In this document: in pieces, positions 22,980-38,300 of the stretch
Position numbering within the stretch: position 1 is the first letter of the stretch
Layout of the letters: each line of letters starts with the position of its first letter
From: Pachypanchax playfairii
Lineage: Eukaryota > Chordata > Actinopteri > Cyprinodontiformes > Aplocheilidae
Assembly: GCA_006937955.1 (NCBI GenBank)
Contig: SSNP01000005.1
Coordinates: 9,342,040-9,406,039 of the forward strand
Direction of reading: 5' to 3'
DNA length: 64,000 nucleotides
The notes under the pieces: generated by a model
The model's database searches: none
What the model was told of the DNA's origin: nothing
Seen by the model: the letters and a program-made list of their open reading frames with translations, nothing else
Made by a program: the position numbers and the translations under genes

Positions 22980-23394
22980 CCCTTCTTCCTCTGCCTGTCT
23001 CCGCACTGCTGGCCCGTTGCTGTTGTGTGGCACAGGCAGCATCACGGCAGCAGACATTTGGCGAGCAAATCAAGGACTGCGGTCGAACAAACAAACAACA
23101 AATCTATGCGCTTTCTGCTTTGCGTGGACACATTTGGGAACACGGGAGTCTCCACGGCGTTTCACGCTGAAGCTGATCTCTCTGCCGGCTGCTGTGCGGA
23201 TGGGTTCACTGCAGATTTGATGCTGCTGAGCAGGCTCGTCTGATTGAAGGCTTCCGGCCAGGCGGGCATCTGCGGGGCCGCGGACAGTGACGCGCCACCG
23301 CTCAGGACTGCGTCCGTCCTCTGCCCTGTGACGGTTCATGGACTGTGTCCCTCTGTGATATTCTGCATTCTCTCTGAGTCATTTGTAGTAGAAG
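22980..23394 (+). promoter_or_regulatory. CpG-richer promoter / 5' UTR region of mapk8ip2
   Basis: GC and CpG content rise clearly above the flanks just before the mapk8ip2 start codon at 23395 (GGGGCCGCGGACAGTGACGC near 23275). No TATA box is obvious. It is assigned as promoter and 5' UTR by position only. Confidence 0.45.
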
Positions 23395-26300
23395 ATGGCG
23401 GACAGGGCTGAGATGTTTTCTCTATCCACTTTTCATTCCCTCTCCCCGCCCGGCTGCAGGTAAGAGCCTATGAAGGATGATGGGAGACGGGGATGATGGC
23501 GGAGGATGCTCTGAGATGATGAGAGGGGAGGGGGGATTAAGTAAAGGCGTGATAGACAGTATTATCTGTTACATTTGTTGAAATGATCGTTTTAAAACAC
23601 ACATAACTCGGGTAGTTGTTAATATTCCGAATGATTTGCTTTAGGCCTGATGATGCCGCTCTGCGCGTCTGTGGATGCTGCTTTATAAAGGCGCCGTGTG
23701 ATGACATGATGTTGACAGTATTCCTTTTATGTAATCAAATCCCCGAAAATTTAAAAAAGCAGCATATACAATGAAAAATATTGCTAAACGGTAGATCTAT
23801 AAGTGTCCCGACAGTCGGCGTTTGCGCATTCTCTGTGCGAGGCCCACGCCCTGTTGAGTCCAACCCAAGCAAGGGCATGCTGCTGAACAATGATGCACGG
23901 AAGTCACACTGACTGATGTTGATGTTGTTTGAAATCCCCTTTAATCCTCTCTCCGCCTCATTTCTCATTGAATTTTCATTTTATCTGAACACAACAAAGA
24001 TCAGAGTTGAACTGTCAACAGAGATCTGCAGTCTATCGCAGAGTCAGGTTTTGTTTCTTCTTTATGCTGTTTATGATCACTGACTGTTTAACCAAAGCAA
24101 TTAATTGGAAATTATTTGAGTATATTGCAGCTGGGTGATACAAGAGCTTTAAAACATGTTGTGAAATAAGGAAATGTGAGAAATTCAAGTTGAGTATTTA
24201 TAAAATAAATAGCCTACTGAAGCACATGGCCCATGTGCACATGGCAATTACATTAGTAAACCACCTCTGGTGGATTTATATCCAGGACGTGAACTCATGT
24301 GGGATTAGCTGGATCATATAAAATCAATGGGACAGATTTTTTTGCAGTGACCTTCGGATCAAATGACCAAGATCTGAACATGGTGTCAATATTTTACATT
24401 TCCAGCTGTGGCAGAAAGCAAGCCAGGAATAATTCAATCTTAAAATTAGTTATTTGTGCACTTTTGATCTGCTTAAACTGTTTGTCTTTTGCTCAACAAA
24501 GATACTGTGAATAGTCCCTCTTTATTTCTCAGTAGTAAAGGGAGGAATCGACTAGTTCTTCTCGTTTAAACAGGGTTGGTCGTTAAATCAGATTTGGCGT
24601 TCCATCTGTGGATTATCAGGTTTGGAATCTGAAATTTGATGAAGGCTGGTGCATGTGGATTATACTAAAAAATGTGCAGTTGGTATGTAATCTGGTTCTA
24701 CCCATGTGTTTCCTCTGTGCCAGAGGTGCGATGGTGTGGTACCGTAATCTGTTTTACATAAGTCTGACACTGTTCCCAATGAGGAGCGTAATCCGTAAGC
24801 AGGACCATCTCTCTTCTCCAAGTGAAGGAAAACTCCCTCTGCTAAAAATATAAACAAAAACACTGGATTTACCAACCTCATATGTTTGCTGCTAAGAGAG
24901 AAATTGTTCATTTTTCATCAACGTCCGAGATGCACCGTAGATTTAAATGAGTTAATTATTCAGTTGTATCTATTTTTCCCATCAACATCTCATTTTACAG
25001 AGCGATCTTTCAAGAACTGGAATATTTTGTTTCTTTTTCCCTCTTTGTGGTTAGTATAAATACGTGATTCATGTTAGAAAACTAAACAGATTGTCATCTC
25101 ACACTCACCAACCCCTGATTGTAAAACATGTTTTGCATATGGACAAACATTTCTTGCTGCTTGTCAATAAAAATTTTATACACACAGGGAACAAATAAGT
25201 CAGCAAATATTCCCTATTTTTGGCTTCTGTTAATATTTTGGACAGTTAATTAAACAAAGCAGAATATTTGGACATGTTTTAAAGAGTAATTGGTTAATTG
25301 AAACGTGCTTTCTTTATTATTTGAAAAGGGTTTTATTATATGTATAATTATTTCACTTCAGCTTGAGGACATTTCAGCTCCTGGATTGAAGGATTAGTGG
25401 ATCAGTAAATAAACAGCAGCAGACCTGCACTTTGTCCTGATTCCCAGCTGCCTTTGTGCATTTGTATACAACAAGAAGTTATTTTCTCATATTTTCTGAT
25501 ATATCTCTCTCTTTCACTCTGGACCTGTTTATTAAACGATGCTCTACTTTTTCCTCCCAACTCTTTGAAGGCAGCTGGAGAAAGCGAAGGAGGGGGTGGG
25601 GGGGTTATGGTTACCATGGGGTAAGAGGCTTAAATCAAATACAGAATCGTTTTAGCTTAAGCGCTCCATCTCTGCCCGCCCCCTGCTGCCTTCTCATCTC
25701 TTCCTTAATGTTTTTGTGTTTCCTCTCTGCTCTCCCACTGCCTCCCAGTATGACTGTCCCTTTCCGTGGTTTCGGCTGTCAATTCTTGCAGCAGCTGTTA
25801 CTTGTTTTTCCATTGAACGGAAGCAAAACAGTTCATCTTGCGCACGCCGTCCATGAGATTTGTTCTGCATCGTTGTATCAACACTGAAGGGCTCCAACGT
25901 TTAGCTTTAATCCAAATCCACATAAATCTTTAAGAAATACTCCTCGTGCTGGAAACGTATGCATCATCATCGCCACTTTTGTCTCCACGCGGTGTGATTT
26001 TCACATTTAGACTTTTACACAGTCAGGCATGACTCATTCATGTGTGTGTGTGTGTGTGTGTGTATTTGTGTGTGTGTTTCCATCACTGGAGACTGATGGT
26101 CATTTGGAAGCTTTGGAAAATGATCTCGTTAATGACTCAGTAGCGACCTCATCAAATGTTCATGGCTTTTGAGGATGATGTCACAGTGAAGCAGGTGCTC
26201 GTGGGTAAAGACAGCTTAATTACAACAAAGACTGAGCAGCCCGTCCTCACCATGGATCAGGATTTATACTGTTATCGGGTTTGGATTGTTTTTTCTTTTG

Positions 26301-29300
26301 TTTTTTCACTGTGTTCATGAAGTTACTGCAGTTATACAGCAGAATCATTTTGTGCCATCAGGGTTATTAGAGCAATAACTTCATTTATAAATATTAGTGT
26401 TTATTCATACTTTTAACATTGCAGCTTAACGGTCTTTAAGGTTTGACACATGCAGCTCGGAGACAGTGTGAATTTTTCTCCATGTAAAGACACATTTGTT
26501 CTTATGATCAAAAGGAACATGCACATCTTGAAGTTCTATCTGTGTTCTAATTAGACAGATTTTGTTCTTGACATGATCACATCAGAGTTAACAATGAACA
26601 AATGAATTTGGGAGGCATGAAACATCACCAAAAGGACACAAAATCTCCTTGCAACAGTAAACGCAAGTCTGTTTTATTATCACTGAGATTAATTTGATTA
26701 ATTGTCAGATTGTTCTCTTTCAAACTGGTGTTCCACAGCCCTGAAGAAGAACACTGTATCGAAACACCTCAAATTAGAGTTCTACTTCTTGTAAACAATC
26801 TCAAGCAGAATGGGGGTAAAAGTCAGTCATTTTTAAGGAGGAGAGACCCTTTTGTTGTTCCTTTTACTGACAGATTTCTATCGTTTTTGCAGCGTTTGAG
26901 AGAGAAATGGGGCAACACCCTCATGACAATACAAACAGAAAACAAAATGGAGTCTGGAAACAAACTGAATAAAAGAGATCAGACAGTAATGAAACATCAG
27001 CAGTTCTGTCCCTGATTCTATTTTTGAATCTAAAAATATTAGAAACTAACTGTGTTTTGCAGTTGAAATAAAACAGAGATATTTTTAGATATTCTAAATA
27101 CTATAAACAGTCATTTTCTTAAGGATTTTTTACTGAATGATGAAATTAAGAGAAAACGTCACACTTGCAACCTCCTTCAGCGTCATTCAGATATCAGTGA
27201 AAATTACCTAAAACATCAACTGCTAGTTGTGAAGTTGAAATAATGCAGACAGAGACAGAATTTGGGTAATTTGTGAGGAATATCAATGAGTGCTTCAGCT
27301 CTGACTGAGAGTATCTGTTGACATTTTCTTCCCTCTGCATATTAGTTCTGTTGGGCTCAGAAAATCTGTATGATGTCACTCAGAAGCTGGAGCTCATAAT
27401 GTAGAAAACTGTCAATCTCCTGTTACCAAAACTGTGTTTTTTATCATTTGTACCAAGTAGATAAAACGTATAGACAAAGAAGACATCTTGATTGTTGACC
27501 TTTCACATTTTCTTCACATTTAACAATAAATTTGATTGGATATAAAATTAGCTATAAGCTTAAGTCAGGCTTCTAAATGCTTAAATAGAACAGAATAATG
27601 ATTTAGAACAGGAAAGAATCAAAACACACACTTTCTGTTATTCTTGTACTCAAAATATTCTGTTTCTGATTGTAGAAATTCATTCAATTAATGTGAATTA
27701 AAAGATGGGTTATTAAGATGTAATAGTGTTATTTCCAGAGACTTCATAGAGGCTCTGTCTGGATAATAGAAGCATGGAGTTTTGCAGAAGACGTGTAGTG
27801 GAGTTAACTTCTTTACTTGACAAACCCGAACTCCTTAGGTACCGAGGACAGCTGCAGTTTCACCAACAAACTCAATCTAAAGACTTTCCACACATTTAAG
27901 AATCTATACATCTGGTTTATCCAATTAAGAAGCTTATCTAAAAGAACAAACATCAATTTCTACCTAAAAACCAAAGTCCAATGTCAAGTAACTAAATGTC
28001 GAAGCAACAAAAATAGTCTAAAGATGCATTTGGACAAAAACTGACAGTGCAGCTCTATGTCAACAAAAAAAAAACATGATCAATAGGAAATGTTAGGGTC
28101 TGTATTAAATCACTTATTTTCTGTCAGATGCCATAATAATTTACTTTGATCCAGTAACAAATACTATATTGCAAAAAAGTATCGAGACATCTGCCTCTAA
28201 ACTGACATGACCTTAAAAGACATCCACAGGGTTTGATAACGGGTTGGTTGAAGGTTCGATGGGAATTTTTTCAATGCTTTAATTCATCGTAAAGGTGTTT
28301 TATTGGGTTGAGGTTAGGAGTCTGAACAGACCAAGTTCTTCCAGTTCCTCCACACCAATGGAGCTGTGCAGTCATGCAGGACCACACCCAAACTCTTCCC
28401 ACAAAGATGAATGCTGAAGCATTAATGGTTCCTTTCAGAGCCCAATCTCTGAAAAACAAACCCACATCATGTATATTTGATTGTAAATTGGACGATAAAT
28501 TTTTTTTTTACTTTTTTTGCTAAATCTTGAGCTTTACTTTGGACTTTCTGTTTATTTCAACCCATAGTCACGGCCTTTTCTTCTCTTTTGATTTGTTTAT
28601 TAGACATTTATATCTGTATTTCACTGTGGAACTTCATGGTAAATGTGTGTAGAGAGGAGAAAACTGTTTAAATTCTTATATAAAGTCTGTTGCAATAACA
28701 GGAAATCCATCAAATCATCATGTCTGTTTGTTCCATATGAACTCTTGTAAACAGCTAGAATTATTACATTGTTACCATGGTTGCACAGTGTCATCATACA
28801 GGAAAACGGTCACTAGTTGAAATCTCAGCTGGGGTCTTCCTGTCGGGACTTTTCGTGTTCTCTCGTCTTCAGACACGCTGGATTCCTCACACGCACACCA
28901 GGCAGTGATTATTAATGGTTTTAACCTGAGGAGTGTGAGTGTGTGTTTATGCCTGGTTGATTGTTGGGTCTCTGTCCATGCTGTGGCCCACTTCTTGTCT
29001 AGTCACAGTTTCTAATGAAACAAAAAGCAGAAAAGCAGCAACAGAAAACATAAACATTGTCTGTAATTTCCTTTTCTGACACTTGCCGCACATTAAACAA
29101 CACGAGCAACGTTAGATGAGCTCTGATCGTTTTAGGACCTTCTTTTTGTCTTACATCTACTTGCATCAGCATGTACTCTATTTACTCCATAACATTATGA
29201 CACAAAATCATAGATAACACAGGGATATGAACTAGCTTCCACATGTGCAGTGTGAGTTTTCTTCTTCTTAGCATGAAAGCTGCAATGCAGCATTTGCTTC

Positions 29301-32280
29301 AACAAATTGCAAACCAGCTGCTGCAAACTGCTGCTGAATGTAATGGAGCAAAGATGAAATAGAACCTGCAGAGCTTGAGTTTTTTTTTGCCATGGCTCAT
29401 TATAGAGACATATAGACCTTCCTGCTGTGGAGCGCTACATGAAAGTTCAGACAGTTTGGTGTCAGAAGGAACTACCAACTCTATTACAACATCCTCAGCT
29501 GAAGCACAGCGCATTCAGTCAACCAAAATCCTGTATTTGAATTTAATGTTGTTGTGCATTGTTAAAGTGTAATTGGTGTTTGTGTTATTGTGCAAGTTTA
29601 ATACACATGACTGAGACTCACAAAGAGCCCATGAGCAACCAGGTTTCCCATAAAGCAAATCCCTCCTGCAGTCCTCAACAATAATAATAAGAAATTGCAG
29701 TTATCTGAATTATTATGTACAAAATATAATAAGTATGATCCTCTCATATGTTTCTAGGCCAGCTCATGACATCAGCCTGGAAGAGTTTGATGATGAAGAT
29801 CTGTCTGAAATCACAGACGACTGTGGGATTGGACTGAACTATGACTCTGACCCATATGAAAAGGTGAGCTTCTGTTTTTGGATCTGTTTGAATTGGATCT
29901 GCACCTTTTTTTTTTACTGCAACTGCTTCTGCATTAAAATGAAAACTAACAAATATGTCCAGAACTCAGTCGTTAAGAACATTTAATTTTGGGAAAAAGA
30001 TTTTCATTTTAATTCTGGATTTTTAAAGGTTATCAATTGAGAGAAATTTTATCTCTCAAGGTAAATTCATTGAGTGATGATCAGAGTATTCTGCAGAACA
30101 AACTGGAATCCAAAAATATTAAAATAGCTTAGTTGCAGCTTTGTAATATCCCAGTACATGCTAAAGCCTCACTATTAAAACATACACAGAAACTCATTGT
30201 AGGAGGTGAAAAGAAGAATGTTGGTATCTTTTACTAATCCTGATTCTGTGTGAGGAGCCTTTTAACACTCTACTTAGTGTTAAAGTCGACAATTTTTTAC
30301 TCTGGTATTAATAAAGAAATAAAACTCTGGATTCTGGATTATTCTAACAATTTTTGCATAAATATTAAATAAATTCTTGATTGAAATTTTTTGTTGTTGT
30401 TATTTTATGATCCTGGGTTGATTGCACCACACACCTTGAATCCTTAAAGAACCCTGAATTTTTAAAGTTCACGTTGCTTTGAGCTCATGGTGTGGTCATG
30501 GCATGGAGTGCATTCACTGTTGTACATGTTGTCTGCATGAAATGGCCCTTTGCTGCTAAAACTTTGTGAACAGCTGACTTCCATACATGACTGGAACCAG
30601 CCATGTTGTGACTAATTTCAATTTTTGCCAACTATGGTTATTCAAAGTGCTACGATTCCATCACTTTAAACTCAGTATAGAAATTAACTTCAACCTTTCC
30701 AATAAAAATTTAATTCAAACAACTGTGTTGTTAGATTACAAACACATGAGGAATAAATATGGTTTTATCATCCTGTTGGAGCTTCTTCCAACTATTTTTT
30801 TCTGACTGTCCTGTTGGGTTGTAAATGTTTTATGCTGGTGGCATTGAGCCACAGCTGCAGAAGAGGGTTGGTGACCCAGTGCAGTTTGCTGCTATGCAGA
30901 GACATCCTCTTACCCTGCCTCCCGAGTGGATCCCCCCCTCCTTAGGAAGAGGGTTGCTTAGAGACAGAACTCACACTCCCTTTTCGTTCTTTGCCACTCT
31001 TTCACTCCTCTCCCCTTAAAGCTTTCCGAGGTGCTTGTGAAAAAGGATTTAGCTCAGTGATGGTTGGGTCTGAGGCTTAAGCTCCGGGCATAAATCTGTG
31101 CCAGATATTATCCTTCCCTCAATGTATTTCACAAAGACAACACATTAGGGAAAGCAAGCGAAGGTCATCTGTAACGGAGCTGGTTTTGGATAGCAGAATT
31201 GTTATTTTAGACCAGATATATCATTAATTAGTTAACCCAGTGTCATTACCCCTTTTTGCTTTCTGTTCCACCCACATATGTTCAAACACAAGCTCCTCTG
31301 AAAATTTGATTGCTCACTTCCCAAACATAAAAGCGAAGGACAGAGACAGTGTCGGTCCTTGTTAGCTTACATCATTGCCCAGAGGAAGTAATCTTGCTGA
31401 CATGGGATGGATAGGACACAGTGTGTGTGTGTGTGTGCTTGTATGGTTAGATGACATGAAAAGAAAGGCAAGACAGAGGATTTCACAGACAGCATGCTTC
31501 ACATGGTGTTTGATTTTGCCTGCATCAGGAAGGTGTGTGACACTTTTGTCAGCTCATCATCACCAGCAGCAGCAGCAGTTTTTTCCCACTGAAACTCATT
31601 CTGCTGATGAGGACAGACACTTTTATATTTGGGTTTCTGTCCACTGTGATACAGTCAAACTAAGCAGCGTGTTTTTGATGCAGAAGAAGAGCAGCTAACA
31701 TGAATAGTGAGATTATCGTAAGCCCCAGTCCAAAGCTCTGATAAATTTTAATGGGGTTGAGGTCTTAATATCTGATTCTCTGTCTCTGAGAAAAATGAAA
31801 AACACTGTTGCACTTTTTTTTAATGATATGTTAGATGTCACTGAGGTTTACACACACACACACACACGCACGCACACACACACACACACACACATATCTG
31901 CCTCATCTCGATCCTGATTCCTCGCTTCCTGTCTAATAGCAAACTCCATCTCTCTGGAGTGATTGAACTGCACGAGTGCATGCATAATTCAGTTGGTGAC
32001 AGATTAATAGCGTCTGTGTCTTAACTCCTATTTTCATATTGTAAAATTTACATTTATTAACATAAGTCCAAAATTATTTGAATTCATTCTAATTATTAAT
32101 TAAAAGTTAAAATTTATTTACAGCTATTTGCAGTCGATCCAGTTGACCTAACATGTTTTAGACTTAAGGTAAATAAACTAAAAACACAAAAAACCCACCA
32201 ACAACAAAATAATAAATAAATAAGCAAGTAAATAATAATAAAAACAAACAAACAAACAAACAAACAAACAAACAAACAAA

Positions 32281-32343
<63 letters not shown>

Positions 32344-35300
32344 ATATCATCTCTGAAAATATAACCAGATATCACTTGTTGTGAGGTAACTGTACTTAAA
32401 GCTTCACCTAAATATTTATAAAGGAGAAATTTTAAAACCAAAGATATCAGTTATAATTTTTTTACCTTTGAAATTTCATTTCTGTACATTACTACATGCC
32501 TTATAATATGAATTCTATCTGATAGATGGTAGATAGTCAGACCGACGTGACTTAGACTAAAATAAATCATAACATTGTGACACTCACTTAAAAAAGTGAC
32601 GCTGTACATCTGCAGTAATCCTTCACAACGGCCTTTATGGTCAATAAGCTGTTGTTATTTAGTGTCCTCCAGGTGTTTGATACTTTCACTATACACCCCC
32701 TCCGTTATCACTTCACCCACCACCTATTAAATGTTTAAGGATCACTTCATTCTCCACTTTTCTTCTTTAAAATTTATGATTCCCTGGTTTCCCCTTTGGC
32801 TTGGAGATCATGTGTCTCTAATGATTTCCTCTGTCAGCTCAGCAAGCAAGATGGCCCCTGCAGTTTGACCTGAAGTCTTTATTCTCTGTGCTGGTGAATA
32901 AAGCCGGGCTGAGGTCTCATTGAACCTCTGATATGCTGCAGCAGCAAACTGAAGAGTCAATAAGTTGAAAATTAATTATATTTCTGCTGCTGCAGCTTGG
33001 CAGATAAAAACGTACAAATATTTGGTTGTAATTTTAAAGCACAACCACTAAAGCTCTGCAAGCAGGTGCAATTGGTTTGGGTGAAGGAGTTTTTTGGTTT
33101 ACTGAGATATACATAATTCTGAACCAGTTTTTTTTCTGTTGCATGAGCGCATATATGAGACTTTAATGAATTCAAAATGCCTCCCTGGTCTGAAGGAGAG
33201 CAGATTTGTCTGCTGATCGACATAAGCTTCTCAGTCACAGTGCTAAGTGGGATGTCCTTGGTAACTGGAGACTGTAGGAATTGACTCTTACCAACATGCT
33301 ACTCTTATTTCTGGGTTTTGTCTTTTTTATTAAGCCAATTTGTCTGTCTGTCTGTCTGTCAAGGGGCCTTCCCAGATGATGTCTCCTGGCATAACAAATG
33401 ATTTTCCCATGGCAGATAATTCATTTTCATTACGCAGTTATGAATCTGTGGCTATTATGTTGTCATGCAGTCATAGGTATCATAAGTGATAGATTATTAT
33501 GGTTTATTGTGTGGAAAAAGATCAAGAAACAGCTCCAAATATTCCATCACATCTTAGCAGCTAAATCATCAGCAGTAGGGTGTGTGTATTCATGTTTACT
33601 CCCCAGGCAGTAACCTGAGGTTTGAATATAGTTGCTGTAGCAGAAAGTGGATACATCAGGCATAAGCAGAATTATGCAGTGGTTAGTGAGGGTAATTTTG
33701 GATTCCTCCATTAAACAAACTGCACTTATAGGCAAAGAAACTGCTGTGCTTGTTAAAGTGAGAAAAGGGACAGATCGATTCCTGCATTGTTAAATTTAGA
33801 GTAAGATGATAAAAAAAACTGCAAATGCATTTAGTTTTATACAAACATTTTATCAGCAATGTTAGAGAATAAATGACAATGTGATATTATACTTTTCACT
33901 GGTTTAAAAGACATAAGCATGTCTGAGATGTCTTCAGTGGTATGAGGACAAAAGGGTTAAACAGTTGGATGAATCCAGTCCAACATTCTGCTTCAGGTTT
34001 GATTAACTGAACCTCAAAACCATTTAGTGTCCCACTTTCTGGTAAACAAGCAGAAACCTGATAGATACTTGTTTCATTACCCACCAACTCACTCTTCTGC
34101 TCTGTTATTCTTCTCTCAGCTTAACGCAGTTTCTTTCCGACGATGATGAGAAATGCAGAAATAATTAGACTTGCTTGATGCATAAAAGTTGGACGCATAA
34201 ACGATTAACCTCTTATAGCAAACACATACAGATAATTTAAAGAATTTTGGAATGTTGATCAGAGAGTCAACTCCTAACAGGCTTACATGAGTTTCCTATT
34301 TTACAGTTCTTTGTGCTCTGAAGGAGAAAAAAATATGTAAACATTTAAAAAATCAATAAACTTACAAACAAAATGAATAAAGGTTGAAACGTACTAAAAC
34401 ATCCCTATTTTTCTTTCTTAAAGTTATATTTTTAAAATGACTGTTTGACCTGAGAGGGGTTGTAATGGGGTCAGTAGACTTTTAGAGGTGACCACAAACC
34501 TTAAGATGAACAAGCAAGTTTTATATAAAGATTTATATAACAGGTACAAGATTCAAGTTCCTTCAGACCCCATTTAACTAAAAAAATTCATTCAATTTAG
34601 CAATATCTTTTTTAATGCTAAATGTAATAATACTTTGGCATTTTTAAGTTTGTAATGAAGGCTAATGAAAATATATTAACTGCATGAATAAACAATCACT
34701 TACTGGTTTATAGTAATTGCATTTGTGCCTTTAATAATTAGAATCTAAGATTTACTCTGGAAACATTTCAGCAGAAACTAGAAATTTGCTAACATATTCA
34801 TAGAACAGCAGATTTATTCATAAACTCTTTCATGGAATTAACTGTGTGTTATCGATCACTCTATCTTATAATTCTAATCTAATTTCTTCTCTTTGTTTAT
34901 TTTGTTTTTTAGAATCTTTAGATAAAATAAAGAGTGAGATTAAATCAGATTTTATGACTGTTGTGCAAAACTATTTCCTGTAAGACTGTATTTCTTTGTT
35001 GGTGAAACGTCAGACTCGCTAAATCTGCCAACAGTCAAAGCTACAACTGTCTTTTGTCTTTTGTACACACGCCTCAACGCTTTGATATTTGTTGCGTTTG
35101 TATGTTGCACAAAAGGCCTCTGTGTAATTAAGCTCCCGTCCATCTGGCTTCCTCTAATTTTATTCATCTTTCCAACACACTCAGTCTCTTGGTTTTTTCC
35201 ACCTTTGTTGTCACAGCAAAAAACATTTTAATGAGTATGGCGATTATCACATCTCTGCAGACAGAGTGTGTAAAAATCTAAATCATTGCTAATTTTTTGA

Positions 35301-38300
35301 GTCTTCTTCCCTCTTTCTCATCCTTCTGTCCTCTTACTGCAGGATTCCCTCATTCTGGAGAAAAATGACATCCACCACCCAGTCTGCTCCTTCCAGGATG
35401 ATTTCCAGGAGTTTGAGATGATTGATGATGAAGATGAGGATGAGGATGCAGATGAAGAGGAGGAGGTTGATCCTGATGGACCCCCGTCTCCTTCAGCATC
35501 CCCTCCTCCCTCTCCAACTCTTGGCACTCTGAAGAGCAGACCCACCACGTTGAACCTCACCTCTGCTGTGTCACAGGTAAGCAGACTACACCTCTGCAGC
35601 TAAAAACCTTTAGCTTTTTGTTATTCTCATATACATACATGGTTGTGTTCCTTTGATTAGGATTCGTTGAACAACAACAGCAGTCTCTCTCCAAAGAAAG
35701 GGAGCTGGCAGGACTCCTTACGCAATCCAGCCTCACAAGGTGGGAACATCAAAGATGTTAGTGAAGGTTTTCTGTCATTCAGGTCATAGTTATCCTAGTA
35801 GGTGCAACAAAGGGTGACTGGACTTTATTCTAGACTCTCGAAGACGTTTTGCTTCTCATGTGAGGTTAACATGTTATCAGACGTTGTATACACACTTCAG
35901 TCCAGTTGCTTCTTTTTAACCTACTTGGACAAATTATTAAAGACATCCTTTCTGTCTCATTTGTGATTTTTTAAAATTAAATTACACCTTATAACTCAAG
36001 ATAGTGGCTTTTTTAAAATCATTTTGGTCAAATTAATCCAAATTTGTTTTGACATTTAAGCATTTTATCTAAACCTTAAGCGTCACTAAGAGATTCATAA
36101 AAGGTTCAGTTACACCAAATTTGGAGCTCATACTCCTGGCTGAACATACAGTTAGAAAATTAAAATCTAATGTATGTCCAGGTCATCTTTCTCCAACCCA
36201 CACATGTCTGGAGGATGGTAGTCATGTGACAGGCCAGTGCCAAGTCTCTCCAGTGTCCCAGGCTCCAGGGTCTCAGAGCAAAGGTACTCCACCAAAACAG
36301 GCTGGGGAGGGCGGGAACCCCCAGTCTCCTCATAGGCCCCTCCTCTGCGACATGGAGGGCAACAGGCAGGAGAGACCTGAATATGGTAACGAGGACAACT
36401 AGCCCAGTAACTTAAAACCTCATTCCACTCCCATCTTGGTGATGTAGTTTTATGTTATGTTGAAAATCAGCAAAACACTCAAACGTGGCATGTTTCAGCC
36501 AAAAGATTGTTCAGACTTTTTTCATCCTACATTTTTTCAGTAAAAAACAGACACACTTAATTTTATCTTGAACATCTCTTGACTCAAACACTTAGTCCTT
36601 AGCTCTACCTTTTCCATGTTTACCCCAAGCCATATGGTTGTTCTAGTTCTATTGTGATGTTGGAGTAGGGCGAAGGGATCGGTCTATCTGCCCCTTAAAA
36701 CTGAATCATGTTAGCCAACATACCTCACAAAGCAAAATATTTTCCCAGTAGAATATTTAAAAGTTACAGAAAATAAATCATGATGCCTAGTTTGATGTAT
36801 TATATTTAGCACCAGAACTATTTTGGGTGTACCCTGTTTTTTGCCCGACAACCACTGGAAATAGGCACCAGCCCCATACAATGGCTGGCTAGACAGTTTG
36901 AGCCATTGTGGATCTTGTAAGTTAGTGTTTATAACACACTGATACCTTAAATGGTATATTGGAATGACTGAAAAACACGATGTGTTTGGTAATGTAAAAG
37001 GAATTAGTGACAATTGATATTGGCATAAGGAACTCTTGATGTGTCATACTGTCAGTCTCTTAAGCTCAAGCTTCTCTTTCCCCAATGTTTATGTTCACAG
37101 GCTCATTTGGTCACCACAGATCCAACCCAGACTCTACTGTTTTTACTGAGCCAAAGGCAGACCCTTCAGTCCAGACAGGCAGGGTACCTTCCATAGATGA
37201 GCACTCCCAGTGTTCAGACACAGAAGTGGACCATGACCTCAACAGTGACCACAACCACAAACACTCAAACCGGCGCCCCACGGACACCTATACAATCACC
37301 AGCGAGTCAGGAATGGAGCAAGAAAATGATCTTGACCCAGATGGAACCAGTCATTGTTTGTCATCAACGGCACCTATGGGAGCTAATGATGGTGCTGATA
37401 CACCATTGTCTGATGAAGAGTTGGATAAGGACTTTGAAGTGGAGTTTATGTGTAAGGAGACCTATGATGTGTTGTGTAAAGAAAGCCAGTCCTCGTATGT
37501 GGAGTTCCCCTCCATTGAACCCACTGAGCCCGCATCATTCTCTAGCTATCAATCATCTAACCGCTCAGTAATTCATGACCAGTTTACCAGTTCTGATGCA
37601 CCATCAGGGGGGTCTGCCACAGTTGCAGCAGCCAATGATTCCACCTCTCCATCTTCAGACCCAGGAATAGCAGATATGAATCAACAGGGTTATGTGACAT
37701 CAGACCAGGACAAGGACCTCAGCTCTCCAGGTTCAGATTCTGATCTTGAAGGGGAGTTGGAGGCGGCGTTTGCTTGTGGAGGTCAAGTGGTGTCCAACAT
37801 GATTTCCTCTATCTCAGAGACCGAACTTGACTTGACTAGTGATGAGAGCAGCAGTGGACGGTCATCTCACCTTACCAACTCTATTGAGGAGGCAAGCTCA
37901 CCTACATCGGACCAGGAACTGGACCCAGATACGGAGTTAGAGCAGGACAGTGGAATTGTTGGACTGAAAGCATCTCTGCTTTTGGGTCAGCCAGACCCAG
38001 TAAAAGAAGGTTCTCTTATACCTTCTCCTTCCCCTCTTCCTTCATCCACTATTGTTACACCATCCCCTATTGACTCACCCATCTTACCCCCTGAGTCCTA
38101 TGATGATGGCCAAGCTTTAATGGGGTTGCAAAATGTGGATGATGAGCTTTCTGGTGAGCACCAGGCTGATCCTGATGAGACTTTGCCACCAACTCAGTGT
38201 TGTGAGGATCGCCTGTCCAGACCAATGGTGCTCGAGATAGAGCCAGACCATGGTCTAGAGAGCTTTAAGCGTTCTTTCTACCTGCCAGTGGGGCCCAGGC

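Larger units (their letters stand above)
23460..29757 (+). other. mapk8ip2 intron 1
   Basis: A 6.3-kb intron with GT-AG ends. It contains a (TG)n tract near 26041-26063 and a decayed Tc1 copy at about 28150-28490. No additional exon is supported. Confidence 0.7.
29864..35342 (+). other. mapk8ip2 intron 2
   Basis: A 5.5-kb intron with microsatellites at 31850-31893 and 32204-32345. No further exon or recognised transposon was seen. Confidence 0.65.

Noticed and set aside
22632..23243. 203-codon plus-strand frame before mapk8ip2
   Set aside because: It runs through a TTA microsatellite and the GC-rich 5' region. The composition is low-complexity, and the real mapk8ip2 start is at 23395 in another context.
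30825..31019. GC-richer 64-codon frame in mapk8ip2 intron 2
   Set aside because: No splice sites that keep the mapk8ip2 frame and no recognisable protein. At most it is a noncoding conserved element, which I cannot test.
32114..32441. Frames coding for LFIY/LFVC repeats on the minus strand
   Set aside because: Translation of the TAAA/CAAA microsatellite.
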